64,000 nt of DNA from an uncultured Roseateles sp. (GCA_946480605.1 CAMLKW010000003.1:4152-68151), one strand, 5' to 3'; counted from the stretch's first letter, positions 54,357 through 62,840 are shown. Notes: generated by a model from the letters alone, not told the origin. A program made the numbers and translations.

Positions 54357-55409
54357 TCAGCTGCTCTTGCGTCGGCGCGTCCAGCCCAGCACGCCCAGGC
54401 CGCAGGCCAGCAGCGCATAGCTCGCCGGCTCCGGCACCGGCGCGGCGAGGTCCCAGCCGATGGCGTCCAGCGCCACCAGATCCTGCGGGAAGGCGTCATA
54501 CGACTGGCCGAAGTTGACGGTGGGCTTCATGAGCGTCAGCGTGCTGGTGCCGAAGTGGCTGGCCTGCCGGCCGTTGCCATAGGTCTGGCCGGTCGAAAAC
54601 GCCTCGACGGCGGTCGCGCCGCCGTCCACCGAGAGATAGGGCGAACCGCCCACGCGCAGATCCAGCACGCCGGCCGCGGAGTAGCGGAACAGGTCCAGCG
54701 CATAGAAGATGGTCTGGTTCTCGAACCGGTTGGCGCCGGTCTCCAGGCTGCACTCATTGGCGACGCCGGCGCAGTTGTCGATGAAGTCCACCCCCGAGAC
54801 GAAGCCCAGCGCGTGGCCGATCTCGTGCTCGGCAACGGTGATGAAGTCCATCTGGCCGGCCGGCACCGCACCGTTCATGCGGCTGTAGGCAAAGCTGCCG
54901 GCGTAGGCGTTCGCGAAGGTGATGGTGGCGTCGGGCATGCCGGCGCTGGTCGCCGTGGCGCCGCCCAGCGCCTTGGCGTTGGCGGTGGTCAAGAACAGCT
55001 GGCGGTTGTTCGTGGAGCCGTCGTTGTCCAGGCGCGAGCTCAGGTCGCCCTGCGTGGACTGGAAGGTCAGTGCCGGGCCGGACTGCAGGCTGGCCACCGC
55101 GCTGGCGTCCGCGGCCGAGCGGGAGTCCGTCGTCAACAGGCCGCGCAGTTCGCCGTAGGTGACCAGCGCCTTGGCCGCCGAGGCCTCGGCCAGCGTGCTG
55201 CTGCCCAGGTTGCCGAAGCCGACCTGGATGTAGACCGTGACCTGGTCGCTCAGCTTGCTTTCCCAGTAGCTGGCGGCGGTTTCGAACGCGGCGAGCTGCT
55301 GCGCGTTCATCGAGCCGTTGTGCGTCACCACGATGTCCAGCGCGTGGGCCGGAGAGGCCAGTCCGGCCAGGGCCATCGCGGCGGTGCTCAGGGACTTGTG
55401 GGCTTGCAT
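54357..55409 (-). CDS. PEP-CTERM secreted zinc metalloprotease-like protein
   Basis: A 350-residue protein. A signal peptide (MALAGLASPAHA-LD) precedes a metzincin-like domain with HEIGHALGFVSGVD (HExxH zinc site, about 205-215) and a C-terminal PEP-CTERM sorting signal: VPEPASYALLACGLGVLGW followed by RRRKSS. It resembles the NF038122 family of PEP-CTERM metalloproteases. Exosortase should cleave it during export. The start at 55409 has GGAG five bases upstream. Confidence 0.87.
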   Translation of the reverse strand: MQAHKSLSTAAMALAGLASPAHALDIVVTHNGSMNAQQLAAFETAASYWESKLSDQVTVYIQVGFGNLGSSTLAEASAAKALVTYGELRGLLTTDSRSAADASAVASLQSGPALTFQSTQGDLSSRLDNDGSTNNRQLFLTTANAKALGGATATSAGMPDATITFANAYAGSFAYSRMNGAVPAGQMDFITVAEHEIGHALGFVSGVDFIDNCAGVANECSLETGANRFENQTIFYALDLFRYSAAGVLDLRVGGSPYLSVDGGATAVEAFSTGQTYGNGRQASHFGTSTLTLMKPTVNFGQSYDAFPQDLVALDAIGWDLAAPVPEPASYALLACGLGVLGWTRRRKSS

Positions 55410-55494
55410 GTCGACTCCAGGCATGAGGGCAGCCCGGGATTCTGGTCGCGCCGCAGGGCGGCAGCCCCCTGAAATCGTGGGGAGGCCTTGCAAG

Positions 55495-55965
55495 CTAGGG
55501 GGATGGCAGGCCGATGCGGGTGTCGAACTTGGCCCGCTTCACGCTGAAGAAGGCCTTGATGTTGCGCACGTTGGCGTCTTGGGTCAGCAGGCGCTGCGTC
55601 AGCGCGTGATAGGCCGGCATGTCGGCCACCTGCACCACCAGCACGAAGTCCGGCCCCGGCGACACGCGCCAGCACTGCTGCACGGCCGCCTCCTGCACGG
55701 CGCGGGTCTCGAAGGCGTCCAGATGCTCGGCGCCCTGGCGGTCCAGCGTGATTTCCAGGATGGCCGACAGGCTGGCGCCCAGCTTGTCGGGGGACAGCAG
55801 CGCGACGCGGCGCTCGATGATGCCGGCATCCACCAGCCGCTTCACGCGGCGCAGGCATGTTGCCGGCGACACGGCCACGCGGGCCGCCAGGTCCTGGTTG
55901 CTCAGCGAGGCGTCGGCCTGCAAGGCATCCAGCAGGCGCAGGTCGATGGCGTCGAATTCGTTCAC
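55495..55965 (-). CDS. Lrp/AsnC family transcriptional regulator
   Basis: A 156-residue protein with an N-terminal winged helix (NEFDAIDLRLLDALQADASLSNQDLAARVAVSPATCLRRVKRLVDAGII) and a RAM ligand domain (DFVLVVQVADMPAYHALTQRLL). GTG at 55965 fits the usual family start. GTG at 55995 would add ten residues, but it lies within a palindrome that is better read as an operator. It is divergent from glmS. Confidence 0.88.
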   Translation of the reverse strand: MNEFDAIDLRLLDALQADASLSNQDLAARVAVSPATCLRRVKRLVDAGIIERRVALLSPDKLGASLSAILEITLDRQGAEHLDAFETRAVQEAAVQQCWRVSPGPDFVLVVQVADMPAYHALTQRLLTQDANVRNIKAFFSVKRAKFDTRIGLPSP

Positions 55966-55981
55966 TGGGATTTGATATGTG

Positions 55982-56031
55982 GTGAAAAATTTCACGCGAC
56001 TTGACGCGAGAAATTTTCATTCATTTTCTCG
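55982..56031. promoter_or_regulatory. AT-rich dyads between the Lrp gene and glmS
   Basis: GTGAAA-AA-TTTCAC (55982-55995) is a perfect 6-bp-arm palindrome, and CGAGAAA / TTTCTCG (56007-56013, 56025-56031) a second dyad. Lrp-type regulators bind such AT-rich phased dyads, so autoregulation and perhaps control of glmS are plausible. Confidence 0.5.
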
Positions 56032-56104
56032 TTAAATTTGCATGCATGTGCCGACCCGGCTTGCCTAGCATGCGCCACCTCTGAACAAAAGGTAGAGCAA
56101 ATTC

Positions 56105-57964
56105 ATGTGCGGCATCGTCGGCGCGGTCAGTCAGCGCAACATCGTCCCTATCCTCGTTGAAGGCCTGAAGCGGCTGGAGTACCGCGGCTATGACTCCTGC
56201 GGCGTGGCCGTGCACCAGGACGGCGGGCTGCGCCGCGCACGTTCGACGTCGCGCGTGGCGGAGCTGCAGGCTCAGGCCGAGCAGGACGGCATTGCCGCCG
56301 GCACCGGCATTGCCCACACGCGCTGGGCCACCCACGGCGCGCCGGCCGTGCACAACGCGCACCCGCATTTCTCGGTCGGCCCGAACGCCGATGCCGGCGG
56401 CGTCGGCCGCATTGCGCTGGTCCACAACGGCATCATCGAGAACCACGACGAGTTGCGGGCCGAGCTGAAGGCGCGCGGCTACGTCTTCCACAGCCAGACC
56501 GACACCGAGGTCATCGCCCACCTGATCGACCACCTCTACAGCGGCGACCTGCTGGACGCCGTGCAGCAGGCGCTGCCGCGGCTGAAGGGCGCCTACGCGG
56601 TGGCCGTGTTCTGCCGCGACGAGCCGCACCGCGTCGTCGCCGCCCGCGAGGGCTCGCCGCTGGTGCTGGGCGTGGGCGAGCAGGAGAACTTCGTGGCGTC
56701 CGATGCGATGGCGCTGGCCGGCGTGACCGACCAGATCGTCTACCTGGAGGAGGGCGATGTGGTGGACCTGCAGCTGGGACGCTACTGGCTCAGCCGCCTG
56801 GACACCGCCACCGGCCGCTACGGCGCCGTGCAGCGCGAGGTCAAGACCGTGCACGCCCACAGCGGCGCCGCCGAGCTGGGCCCCTACCGCCACTACATGC
56901 AGAAGGAGATCTTCGAGCAGCCGGTGGCCATCGCCAACACGCTGGACGCGGTGACCGGCATCAGCCCCGAGCTGTTCGGCGACGGCGCCTACCGCGTGTT
57001 CAAGGAGATCGACAAGGTGCTGATCCTGGCCTGCGGCACCAGCTACTACTCGGGGTCGACCGCCAAGTACTGGCTGGAGAGCATCGCCAAGATCCCGACC
57101 TCGGTCGAGATCGCCAGCGAGTACCGCTACCGCGACAGCGTGCCCGACCCGAAGACGCTGGTCGTCACCATCAGCCAGAGCGGCGAGACGGCCGACACCA
57201 TCGCCGCGCTGAAGCATGCGCGCAACCTGGGCATGACGCACACGCTGACCATCTGCAACGTGGCCACCAGCGCCATGGTGCGTGAATGCGAGCTGGCCTA
57301 CATCACTCGGGCCGGTGTCGAGATCGGTGTGGCCTCCACCAAGGCCTTCACGACCCAACTGGTGGGACTCTTCCTGCTGACGCTGGCGCTGGCGCAGACG
57401 CGCGGCCACCTCACCGAGGCCGATGAGGCGGAGCACCTGAAGGATCTGCGCCACCTGCCCGTGGCCGTGCAGGCCGTGCTGGCGCTGGAGCCGCAGGTCA
57501 TCGCCTGGAGCGAGGAGTTCGCGCGCAAGGAGAACGCGCTGTTCCTGGCGCGCGGCCTGCACTATCCGATCGCCATGGAGGGTGCGCTCAAGCTCAAGGA
57601 GATCACCTACATCCACGCCGAGGCCTATGCCGCGGGCGAGCTGAAGCACGGTCCGCTGGCGCTGGTCACGTCGGAAATGCCGGTGGTGACGGTCGCGCCC
57701 AACGACGCGTTGCTGGAGAAGCTGAAGAGCAACATGCAGGAAGTGCGCGCCCGCGGTGGCCAGCTCTACGTGTTCGCCGACGGCGACACCGCCATCGAGA
57801 GCGAGGCGGGACTGCACGTCATCCGCATGCCCGAGCATTACGGCCCGTTGTCGCCCATCCTGCACGTGGTGCCGCTGCAGCTGCTGGCCTACCACACGGC
57901 TTGTGCACGCGGGACCGACGTCGACAAACCTCGCAACCTGGCGAAGTCGGTCACCGTCGAATGA
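56105..57964 (+). CDS. glmS: Glutamine-fructose-6-phosphate aminotransferase (isomerizing)
   Basis: A 619-residue enzyme making glucosamine-6-phosphate for peptidoglycan and LPS. It begins MCGIVGAV, so Cys becomes the N-terminal nucleophile. The glutaminase domain has GYDSCGVAV and [13 protein letters not shown]; the two SIS domains have [22 protein letters not shown] and [16 protein letters not shown]; the C-terminus is [13 protein letters not shown]. The conserved 3' end is the target read by TnsD-type proteins. Full length. Confidence 0.96.
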   Translation: MCGIVGAVSQRNIVPILVEGLKRLEYRGYDSCGVAVHQDGGLRRARSTSRVAELQAQAEQDGIAAGTGIAHTRWATHGAPAVHNAHPHFSVGPNADAGGVGRIALVHNGIIENHDELRAELKARGYVFHSQTDTEVIAHLIDHLYSGDLLDAVQQALPRLKGAYAVAVFCRDEPHRVVAAREGSPLVLGVGEQENFVASDAMALAGVTDQIVYLEEGDVVDLQLGRYWLSRLDTATGRYGAVQREVKTVHAHSGAAELGPYRHYMQKEIFEQPVAIANTLDAVTGISPELFGDGAYRVFKEIDKVLILACGTSYYSGSTAKYWLESIAKIPTSVEIASEYRYRDSVPDPKTLVVTISQSGETADTIAALKHARNLGMTHTLTICNVATSAMVRECELAYITRAGVEIGVASTKAFTTQLVGLFLLTLALAQTRGHLTEADEAEHLKDLRHLPVAVQAVLALEPQVIAWSEEFARKENALFLARGLHYPIAMEGALKLKEITYIHAEAYAAGELKHGPLALVTSEMPVVTVAPNDALLEKLKSNMQEVRARGGQLYVFADGDTAIESEAGLHVIRMPEHYGPLSPILHVVPLQLLAYHTACARGTDVDKPRNLAKSVTVE

Positions 57965-57987
57965 CGGGGGCGGCAGCCGGCCCGTTC

Positions 57988-58090
57988 TGGTCGTATAAAT
58001 AAAGATTGTCAGCAGAAAATAAAGGCTGTCAGCCTTCGATAAAGGATGATCTGACGGAATTCGGTCTGTCGTTTGAATAGGGTTTGTCGA
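57988..58090. mobile_element. Phased 20-bp repeats downstream of glmS: candidate Tn7-like element end
   Basis: TGTC or TGAT cores recur at 58007, 58027, 58047, 58067 and 58085, that is at 20, 20, 20 and 18 bases. The first three repeat units share AAAG before the core (AAAGATTGTCAGC, AAAGGCTGTCAGC, AAAGGATGATCTG). They begin about 25-45 bases after the glmS stop, where Tn7 inserts, and mark an abrupt drop in G+C. The outermost base is uncertain (57988 to 58007). No tns genes are in the window. Confidence 0.5.
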
Positions 58091-58136
58091 ACAAGTCCGA
58101 CGAGACGGCTTCCGTTAGAAGTTCGATCATGACGCG

Positions 58137-58158
58137 GAGGGCCCCGAGTGGGGCCCTC
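58137..58158. terminator. GC-rich stem-loop downstream of the ubiquitin-like operon
   Basis: GAGGGCCCC and GGGGCCCTC form a 9-bp stem with loop GAGT. It lies about 90 bases beyond the stop of the DUF6527 gene. Only a weak T-run follows on the plus strand and none on the minus strand, so its role as a terminator is tentative. The remainder of 57965-58249 holds no convincing gene. Confidence 0.45.
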
Positions 58159-58249
58159 ACGCTTTGTGCTGTTGTCGGCGCGGAGAGCGCCGAGGTTCAG
58201 CGATTACCGGTCACCCCACTGCTTGACGACCGCCCAGTCGAGTCTCGAA

Positions 58250-58582
58250 CTACGGGCACCAGTGCACTTGACCATGGCGGATCCAGAAGTGCGACTGACA
58301 GCCGTCGCGTAACCACACTGAAGGGGTCAACGATGGGCGACCCTTCTGGTCCATTACCAGATCCCAGCGCGGTGCCGCCTCTTTGATCAGTAGCAGTTCG
58401 ATCTTCCTGCCGCAACCGCAAGGGCACCGCATCCCTACACACCAATCTTCATCGTCGTCCCGCGCCAGCACGAGGGCCCTGAACGGCAGCCTCGGAGGCA
58501 GGCTGTCTCCACTGAGCACCTGAAGACGGCGAGCCGGCGCCACGAAGTCGAACAGCCTCAGCAACAGCCTCTTGGCCTTCAT
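58250..58582 (-). CDS. DUF6527 family zinc-ribbon-like protein
   Basis: A 110-residue protein. Its invariant-looking residues are metal ligands: MRCPCGCGRKIELLL (about 51-65), then TPSVWLRDGCQSHFWIRHGQVHWCP at the C-terminus (Cys, His, His, Cys). This is the DUF6527 pattern. It is the last gene of the ubiquitin-like operon, its ATG overlapping the JAB-E1 stop (ATGA). The function is unknown; by position it should act on, or with, the conjugation machinery. Confidence 0.8.
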   Translation of the reverse strand: MKAKRLLLRLFDFVAPARRLQVLSGDSLPPRLPFRALVLARDDDEDWCVGMRCPCGCGRKIELLLIKEAAPRWDLVMDQKGRPSLTPSVWLRDGCQSHFWIRHGQVHWCP

Positions 58583-59970
58583 GCGATTGCCTTGGACTTC
58601 GGCGCGCGAAGAGCGGGTAGCCCCAGGAGCGGCTCCGAGTCGCCGCGTGCGAACTGCGGGTTGGTCGTCGTCGGGAACGACTCAACCGGGAAGAATTCCT
58701 CTTCGTTTGCAGCGAGGCTGAACCGCGTTCTGGCGTACGCAGCGTTGGACTCATGGCGAAACGGGTAGGCCCGCGCGATGAACTCCATCACGCATGCGGA
58801 TGCCGCCCTCATGTTGAGCGCAATGACTGCTGGCGCTTCTTCGGTGACGCCGCGTAGATAGCCGGCCTGCATCTCTTCCCTGTGTGCATCCGGTGCTGTG
58901 CGCCGCAGGTACTCCGCGCGCAGCGAAGCGGGGTCATAGACCCCACGATCTTGAAGCGTAGGGCCGCCCGGGTGGACGTAGTCGATTCGCCCGCAGACTT
59001 CAGCGATAGCTGATCCTCCTATCGTCCTTCTGGTTGGAATCGAGACCCCTACGTCGAACAGCGGGACCAAGAAGCTGGCGGCCAAAAGATCTGCGATCTG
59101 TCGAGCGTCAAGGGTGTCGACGCACGAGAACATCACGTCGGCTTGGCTGGCGCACAGCACTGCTTCGCGTGTCGAGATGGACGCGTTCACCGGCACGGAG
59201 ACCCCCTCGCCCCTGTAGCTGGTCACAGCTTCAGCAAACGCGACAACTTTCGATCTCTGAGCCTTGGCGTCTGCCAGCGTCGAGTTGACGATTCGATTCA
59301 GGTTGCGCGGTTCGATCTTGTCGAAGTCGATGAGGATCACTTGGCCGAATCCAAGCCGCGCGAGTTGCTCCGCGACGAGCGAGCCCGTCCCAGACACACC
59401 GATGACGCAGACACTGAAGCGACCGAGCTCTTGGGTCGCCTCGCTGGTGAATGCTGTTGGTCGAGGGCTGAACTTCCTGTCGGCCCAATGCCAGGTGAGG
59501 TCATCACCGGCAACCATCACAGACTCGACCGAGATCGGTGACAAGTCCTGCCGGTAAAGACGCGCCAACATAGCGCCATCAGGGGTCATGATCGCTGTGC
59601 CGTGTAGACCGCCAAGCGCTTGAAAGAGGCTGGGCATCGTCAACAGATCGCTTCGGTCGTCGTGCCGAGAGAAGCCGAACAGACCACCTGGATGCGAGTG
59701 GGTCAGCACCAAAGAGAGGCCATCAGCTTCCGCCAAGTCAATGGCCTCTTCGATCGCCGACCCCGGCCAAACCAGGTAGTCCGAGCGCCGCTCCTTGCAA
59801 GAGGCATGCGGCACCAACAACACCTGCTTCACGAGCAGGCGCACTCGTGGACCAGGAGTCCGAGCGCAGAGCAAGATGGCGGCTGCCTCAAGACCATCGC
59901 CTGGAAAGAGGTGATCTCGCAGCTTCCGGTGGTCTGTATTGGTGATCGTCAGGTTGGTGGACGGGTTCAT
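58579..59970 (-). CDS. JAB/JAMM peptidase fused to ThiF/E1-like adenylating domain
   Basis: A 463-residue fusion. The N-terminal JAB domain has the full metal site: His91-Ser-His93-Pro, Ser101 and Asp104 (THSHPGGLFGFSRHD), with Glu28 as the likely catalytic acid/base. The C-terminal E1 domain (about 180-400) has the nucleotide loop GVSGTGSLVAEQLARLG (191-207), acidic LIDFDKIEPRNLNR (213-226) and SCVDTLDAR (282-290). The segment PGGPTLQ (334-340) stands where many relatives have a PGGPC..C pair, so neither the zinc Cys pair nor an obvious E1 catalytic Cys is clear. It should adenylate, and perhaps remove, ubiquitin-like tags. The start overlaps the upstream stop (ATGA). Confidence 0.88.
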   Translation of the reverse strand: MNPSTNLTITNTDHRKLRDHLFPGDGLEAAAILLCARTPGPRVRLLVKQVLLVPHASCKERRSDYLVWPGSAIEEAIDLAEADGLSLVLTHSHPGGLFGFSRHDDRSDLLTMPSLFQALGGLHGTAIMTPDGAMLARLYRQDLSPISVESVMVAGDDLTWHWADRKFSPRPTAFTSEATQELGRFSVCVIGVSGTGSLVAEQLARLGFGQVILIDFDKIEPRNLNRIVNSTLADAKAQRSKVVAFAEAVTSYRGEGVSVPVNASISTREAVLCASQADVMFSCVDTLDARQIADLLAASFLVPLFDVGVSIPTRRTIGGSAIAEVCGRIDYVHPGGPTLQDRGVYDPASLRAEYLRRTAPDAHREEMQAGYLRGVTEEAPAVIALNMRAASACVMEFIARAYPFRHESNAAYARTRFSLAANEEEFFPVESFPTTTNPQFARGDSEPLLGLPALRAPKSKAIA

Positions 59971-61073
59971 TGCTGCACCTCTTTGGCCAGCGCCGACTCG
60001 ACCAGGGCAAGGTGCGTCACGACGTTGTCGGAGTCCGGTCGCCACTGACAGGCATCGGACCGATGGCGTGACCACCGCTGGTAGGACTGGCCACAGATGG
60101 CCTCCTGTACCTGCGTGCACTCAATCGCCTGACCACTGTTGAGCGCGAGACTGGGGAAGACATAGAACATGTCGATTTGCGCCCCGGGGTAGGTCGGCGG
60201 CACTTCGAGGGCCAAGGTGATCTGCTGTTGGTTGTAGCCCGCGGGAACCGAATACCCAAAGATCAGCAGCCAGCGCCGCTGGTTGTCGAGCACCGTCTCC
60301 CACTGGGCAAAGTGCTCGTCGAGGAAGCGTTCGTCGACGTCCAGCAACGGGAAGTCACGGCGAAGCGCTTGCGCAGCTTCACCGTTGCTCACGTCTTTCG
60401 GGGTCAACCGGATCTTCTCGATGCCGGGTGTCCGCAAGTCAACGATCGAGTTGAGTTCGAGCTCCCGCTTCGGTTGCCCGGCCACCTTGAGGAAGATGTG
60501 CCAGCCTTGATTGGTGTCAAAGCCCGCTTGGCGCATCGCATCACTGACAACGATCGTGGGAGTCGCCACCTCGAGGCGGACGCCCTGAATGTTGAGGATC
60601 CAAATGGGGGCTCGGCTGTAGAAGGCTTCGACCCCTGCATGGTCGAGATCAACCAAGTCGTGGTCTTCGACGACAACGTCAGCCTTGTCCTGACGCTCCA
60701 AGTACAGGAGTTTGTCCGCCTGAACGCCGCCGAGGTGGCGCAGGATGCTCCCGGAGATCCGCTGCACTGGCCAATCGATGCGCTTGCCATCGATCGTCAG
60801 CCGATACGAGCGGTCGGTGACGACCACAACGAAACGGCCGCCGGGTTGCGGAACGCTCACCACTTCGGTCGGGCGAATGTCTTCCAGTTCGCCGTTCGGC
60901 AGCAGGTGGAGAACGGTGACCACCTGGGCATCGCTGTAGCCAGCTGCGCTGGCAATTTGCGCCCCGGTGGGGGTGTGGTCAGCCAGAGGAACAGGCATGA
61001 ACACGAGGTCGAGGCCAGCGACCTCGATGAAGTGCCGATCTTGGGCAGGCGGGAAGGTGTTTGCGTTGGGCAT
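59967..61073 (-). CDS. Three fused ubiquitin-like domains plus E2-like domain
   Basis: A 368-residue protein. Three beta-grasp repeats (about 14-80, 81-155, 157-225) share the end pattern VVSVPQPGGRF / LVDLDHAGVEAF / IVDLRTPGIEKI, typical of multiubiquitin domains. Residues about 235-368 match a prokaryotic E2 family (Prok-E2_E type): FPLLDVDERFLDEHF, FGYSVPAGYN, PPTYPGAQIDMFYVFP, QRWSRHRSDACQWRPDSDN. Possible catalytic cysteines are 319, 327 and 342; no HPN motif is seen. No free C-terminal Gly-Gly exists. AGGGG lies six bases before the ATG. First gene of the operon. Confidence 0.85.
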   Translation of the reverse strand: MPNANTFPPAQDRHFIEVAGLDLVFMPVPLADHTPTGAQIASAAGYSDAQVVTVLHLLPNGELEDIRPTEVVSVPQPGGRFVVVVTDRSYRLTIDGKRIDWPVQRISGSILRHLGGVQADKLLYLERQDKADVVVEDHDLVDLDHAGVEAFYSRAPIWILNIQGVRLEVATPTIVVSDAMRQAGFDTNQGWHIFLKVAGQPKRELELNSIVDLRTPGIEKIRLTPKDVSNGEAAQALRRDFPLLDVDERFLDEHFAQWETVLDNQRRWLLIFGYSVPAGYNQQQITLALEVPPTYPGAQIDMFYVFPSLALNSGQAIECTQVQEAICGQSYQRWSRHRSDACQWRPDSDNVVTHLALVESALAKEVQQ

Positions 61074-61228
61074 GGTTGCCCCTTTCGTAAAGCGAAATGA
61101 ACGTTTTTCCGTGACTGGTCAGCCACGAAAGACCACAGACATCGCTTGGGAGCCTTGACTGGGGGCTCCAACGCAAACACACTCTCGATCGCTAAACAGA
61201 GTCGGGCGTTCGCGTCAGATTCACCCCT

Positions 61229-61254
61229 AAGGGCAAGCTCTCAAGCTTGCCCTT
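61229..61254 (-). terminator. Stem-loop between the HigA gene and the ubiquitin-like operon
   Basis: AAGGGCAAGCT and AGCTTGCCCTT form an 11-bp stem with loop CTCA, 38 bases after the HigA-ImmA stop. It probably ends the higBA transcript and separates it from the conjugation operon. The T-run is weak on both sides. The 155 bases between it and 61073 hold the operon's promoter, with a TTTCG-TAAAG-CGAAA dyad at about 61085-61099. Confidence 0.55.
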
Positions 61255-61291
61255 TCCTATTTGTACGGCAGCATTTGTTGCGCCTCCTTTC

Positions 61292-62518
61292 TCACTGGCA
61301 GGCCAGTTGGTTGTTGAACAAGTCGGACACCTTGCCAGCGGAGCTGATCAGGTTTGACAGCAAGCGCCAGTTCTCCGTCTCCTTGCGAACTCTCCCGGCA
61401 ATGATGGCCGGATGAATCTGTAGTTGCCGCGCCAGGTCGACCGCATCCTCGGTGGAGTGGCTGATCCTGACTGGGGCGGTGACCCAAGCGGCCTCAGGAA
61501 TCAAGGCTTCTCCGGCCTCCCGATCGGCCTCCAGCTCTTGATCGCTGGTTCGGGTCTTGTCGTCCAGGTTGTCCGCAATGCACGGATCCGACGCAGTCAA
61601 ATGCCGCTGGATGTGGATGAGTTCGTGCAACAGGGCGAACCAGAAGTTGTCGATGCGGTCGTGCCGAAGCGTCAGCGCAACGATCGGTGCTTCGCCGTCC
61701 AGCATGGCCGCGCCGTCAAGATAGGTCTTGTCGAAGTGCCGCTCAAAGACCAACGCGATGCCATGGTTGGAGAGGTATTCCTGAGCCAGCAAAGGGCCGG
61801 ACTCGAAGGTCGACAGCCGAGTCAGGTTGCGGATCCACTCTGACGTGATGACGCCGTGCTGATACGCGCCTTTGAGAGCCATGGCGCGTGCCTTTCGCAG
61901 CACGCAGGCTTGCCAGACCTTGAACGCGTACTCGTCCATGGTGCGGGCTCCCGTTTGATGGAGCGTCGCACGCATCATGACCGGCTGTCCGCCCAGGCCT
62001 GACGCGCATCGAAAGAAGCCCGTCACCAGTTCTTCTGCGTATTCCTTCAGGGACTGCAGCGGCCGCTTGTTCGGCCCGAACAGGCCACGTTCCTGCATCT
62101 CTGCCAACGGGAACTTCGTGTAGTCCACCGTCGAATCAACCGACAGCTCTTGCCCTTCGCCGATCAGCACGTCAGCCGGGATGCCCAGGCCTGCGTGCAG
62201 CCGGCGGATCATCGCCAAGCTCAGCGGGCGCTTGCGGCTCAGTACCTCGGAGACCTTGGACAATGAGCCGATGTAGGGCACGAGGTCCTTGTGTGCCAGC
62301 CGCTGCTGATCCATCCGGAACAGGATGGCGTCGATCGGGTCCGGCGGCGTAGGGGGGAACTTGGTCTGTTCGTACGACTGGATGAGCAGGGCCAGCAACT
62401 CCAGCTCAGCCTCTTCGGCGGTCCCCGCTGCGGGGTCCATGTCCATCAGCTCAGACAGCCGAGCAACGGCAACGGCGTGATCGCCGTCCGTCTTTAGTAC
62501 TCGAATCTGCGTGCTCAT
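61292..62518 (-). CDS. HigA-like antitoxin fused to ImmA/IrrE metallopeptidase
   Basis: A 408-residue protein. Residues about 60-120 form an XRE-type HTH (ILFRMDQQRLAHKDLVPYIG, KVSEVLSRKRPLSLAMIRRLHAGLGIP), as in HigA. Residues about 240-340 form an ImmA/IrrE-type zinc protease with HELIH (298-302) and a downstream Glu in ELEADREAGEAL. It stands 31 bases after the HigB toxin gene on the same strand, the standard HigBA order. Such proteins can cleave repressors in response to damage or phage. Confidence 0.87.
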   Translation of the reverse strand: MSTQIRVLKTDGDHAVAVARLSELMDMDPAAGTAEEAELELLALLIQSYEQTKFPPTPPDPIDAILFRMDQQRLAHKDLVPYIGSLSKVSEVLSRKRPLSLAMIRRLHAGLGIPADVLIGEGQELSVDSTVDYTKFPLAEMQERGLFGPNKRPLQSLKEYAEELVTGFFRCASGLGGQPVMMRATLHQTGARTMDEYAFKVWQACVLRKARAMALKGAYQHGVITSEWIRNLTRLSTFESGPLLAQEYLSNHGIALVFERHFDKTYLDGAAMLDGEAPIVALTLRHDRIDNFWFALLHELIHIQRHLTASDPCIADNLDDKTRTSDQELEADREAGEALIPEAAWVTAPVRISHSTEDAVDLARQLQIHPAIIAGRVRKETENWRLLSNLISSAGKVSDLFNNQLACQ

Positions 62519-62549
62519 GTTCTTCTCCTGGTGTCGAGGTTCTTGGGGC

Positions 62550-62840
62550 TCACTGGCCGAAGTTCTTCTTGTCGTACTCGGCGTGTGTGCCGCCCCACTC
62601 GATCATGACGATGCCGTTCTGAAAACGGACTTTGACAACCAGCCGGTAGCTGTTGCCCTTGATGTTGAAGATGACCCGGTTGCCACCCAAAAAACTTGCT
62701 GAGGCGTAGCGGTCCTTGATGTCCTGCGGGGAAGTCCAAGTCGCGCCCTCCACTTCCTTGCGCCAGGCATCCAGCGCTCCTCGAGCATCTGCATGGGCCG
62801 CCTTCAGCTCCTCCAAGATGGGTATGTTGACTAGTTGCAT
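62550..62840 (-). CDS. higB: HigB-type toxin (mRNA interferase)
   Basis: A 96-residue RelE-fold toxin: AHADARGALDAWRKEVEGATWTSPQDIKDRYASASFLGGNRVIFNIKGNSYRLVVKVRFQNGIVMIEWGGTHAEYDK. The pattern matches HigB toxins that cut mRNA at the ribosome. It is first in the operon and shares a divergent promoter region with the hsdS gene. Confidence 0.9.
   Translation of the reverse strand: MQLVNIPILEELKAAHADARGALDAWRKEVEGATWTSPQDIKDRYASASFLGGNRVIFNIKGNSYRLVVKVRFQNGIVMIEWGGTHAEYDKKNFGQ

Noticed and set aside
56032..56104. Possible glmS ribozyme or riboswitch leader
   Set aside because: The glmS ribozyme is known from Gram-positive bacteria. The leader here is short and lacks its core.
56021..57895. 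624-codon minus-strand frame over glmS
   Set aside because: Shadow of glmS: low-complexity His/Val/Gln content and no recognisable domain.
57961..58100. CRISPR-like array downstream of glmS
   Set aside because: The period is only 20 bases, the units are degenerate and there are no spacers. It fits transposase-binding sites better.
58084..58386. 100-codon plus-strand ORF downstream of glmS
   Set aside because: It crosses the phased repeats, a stem-loop and the antisense of DUF6527, and has no recognisable features.
60834..60842. Gly-Gly at residues 78-79 of the Ubl-E2 protein as a JAB cleavage site
   Set aside because: It aligns with PGIE and AGVE in the other two repeats, so it is more likely a structural turn.
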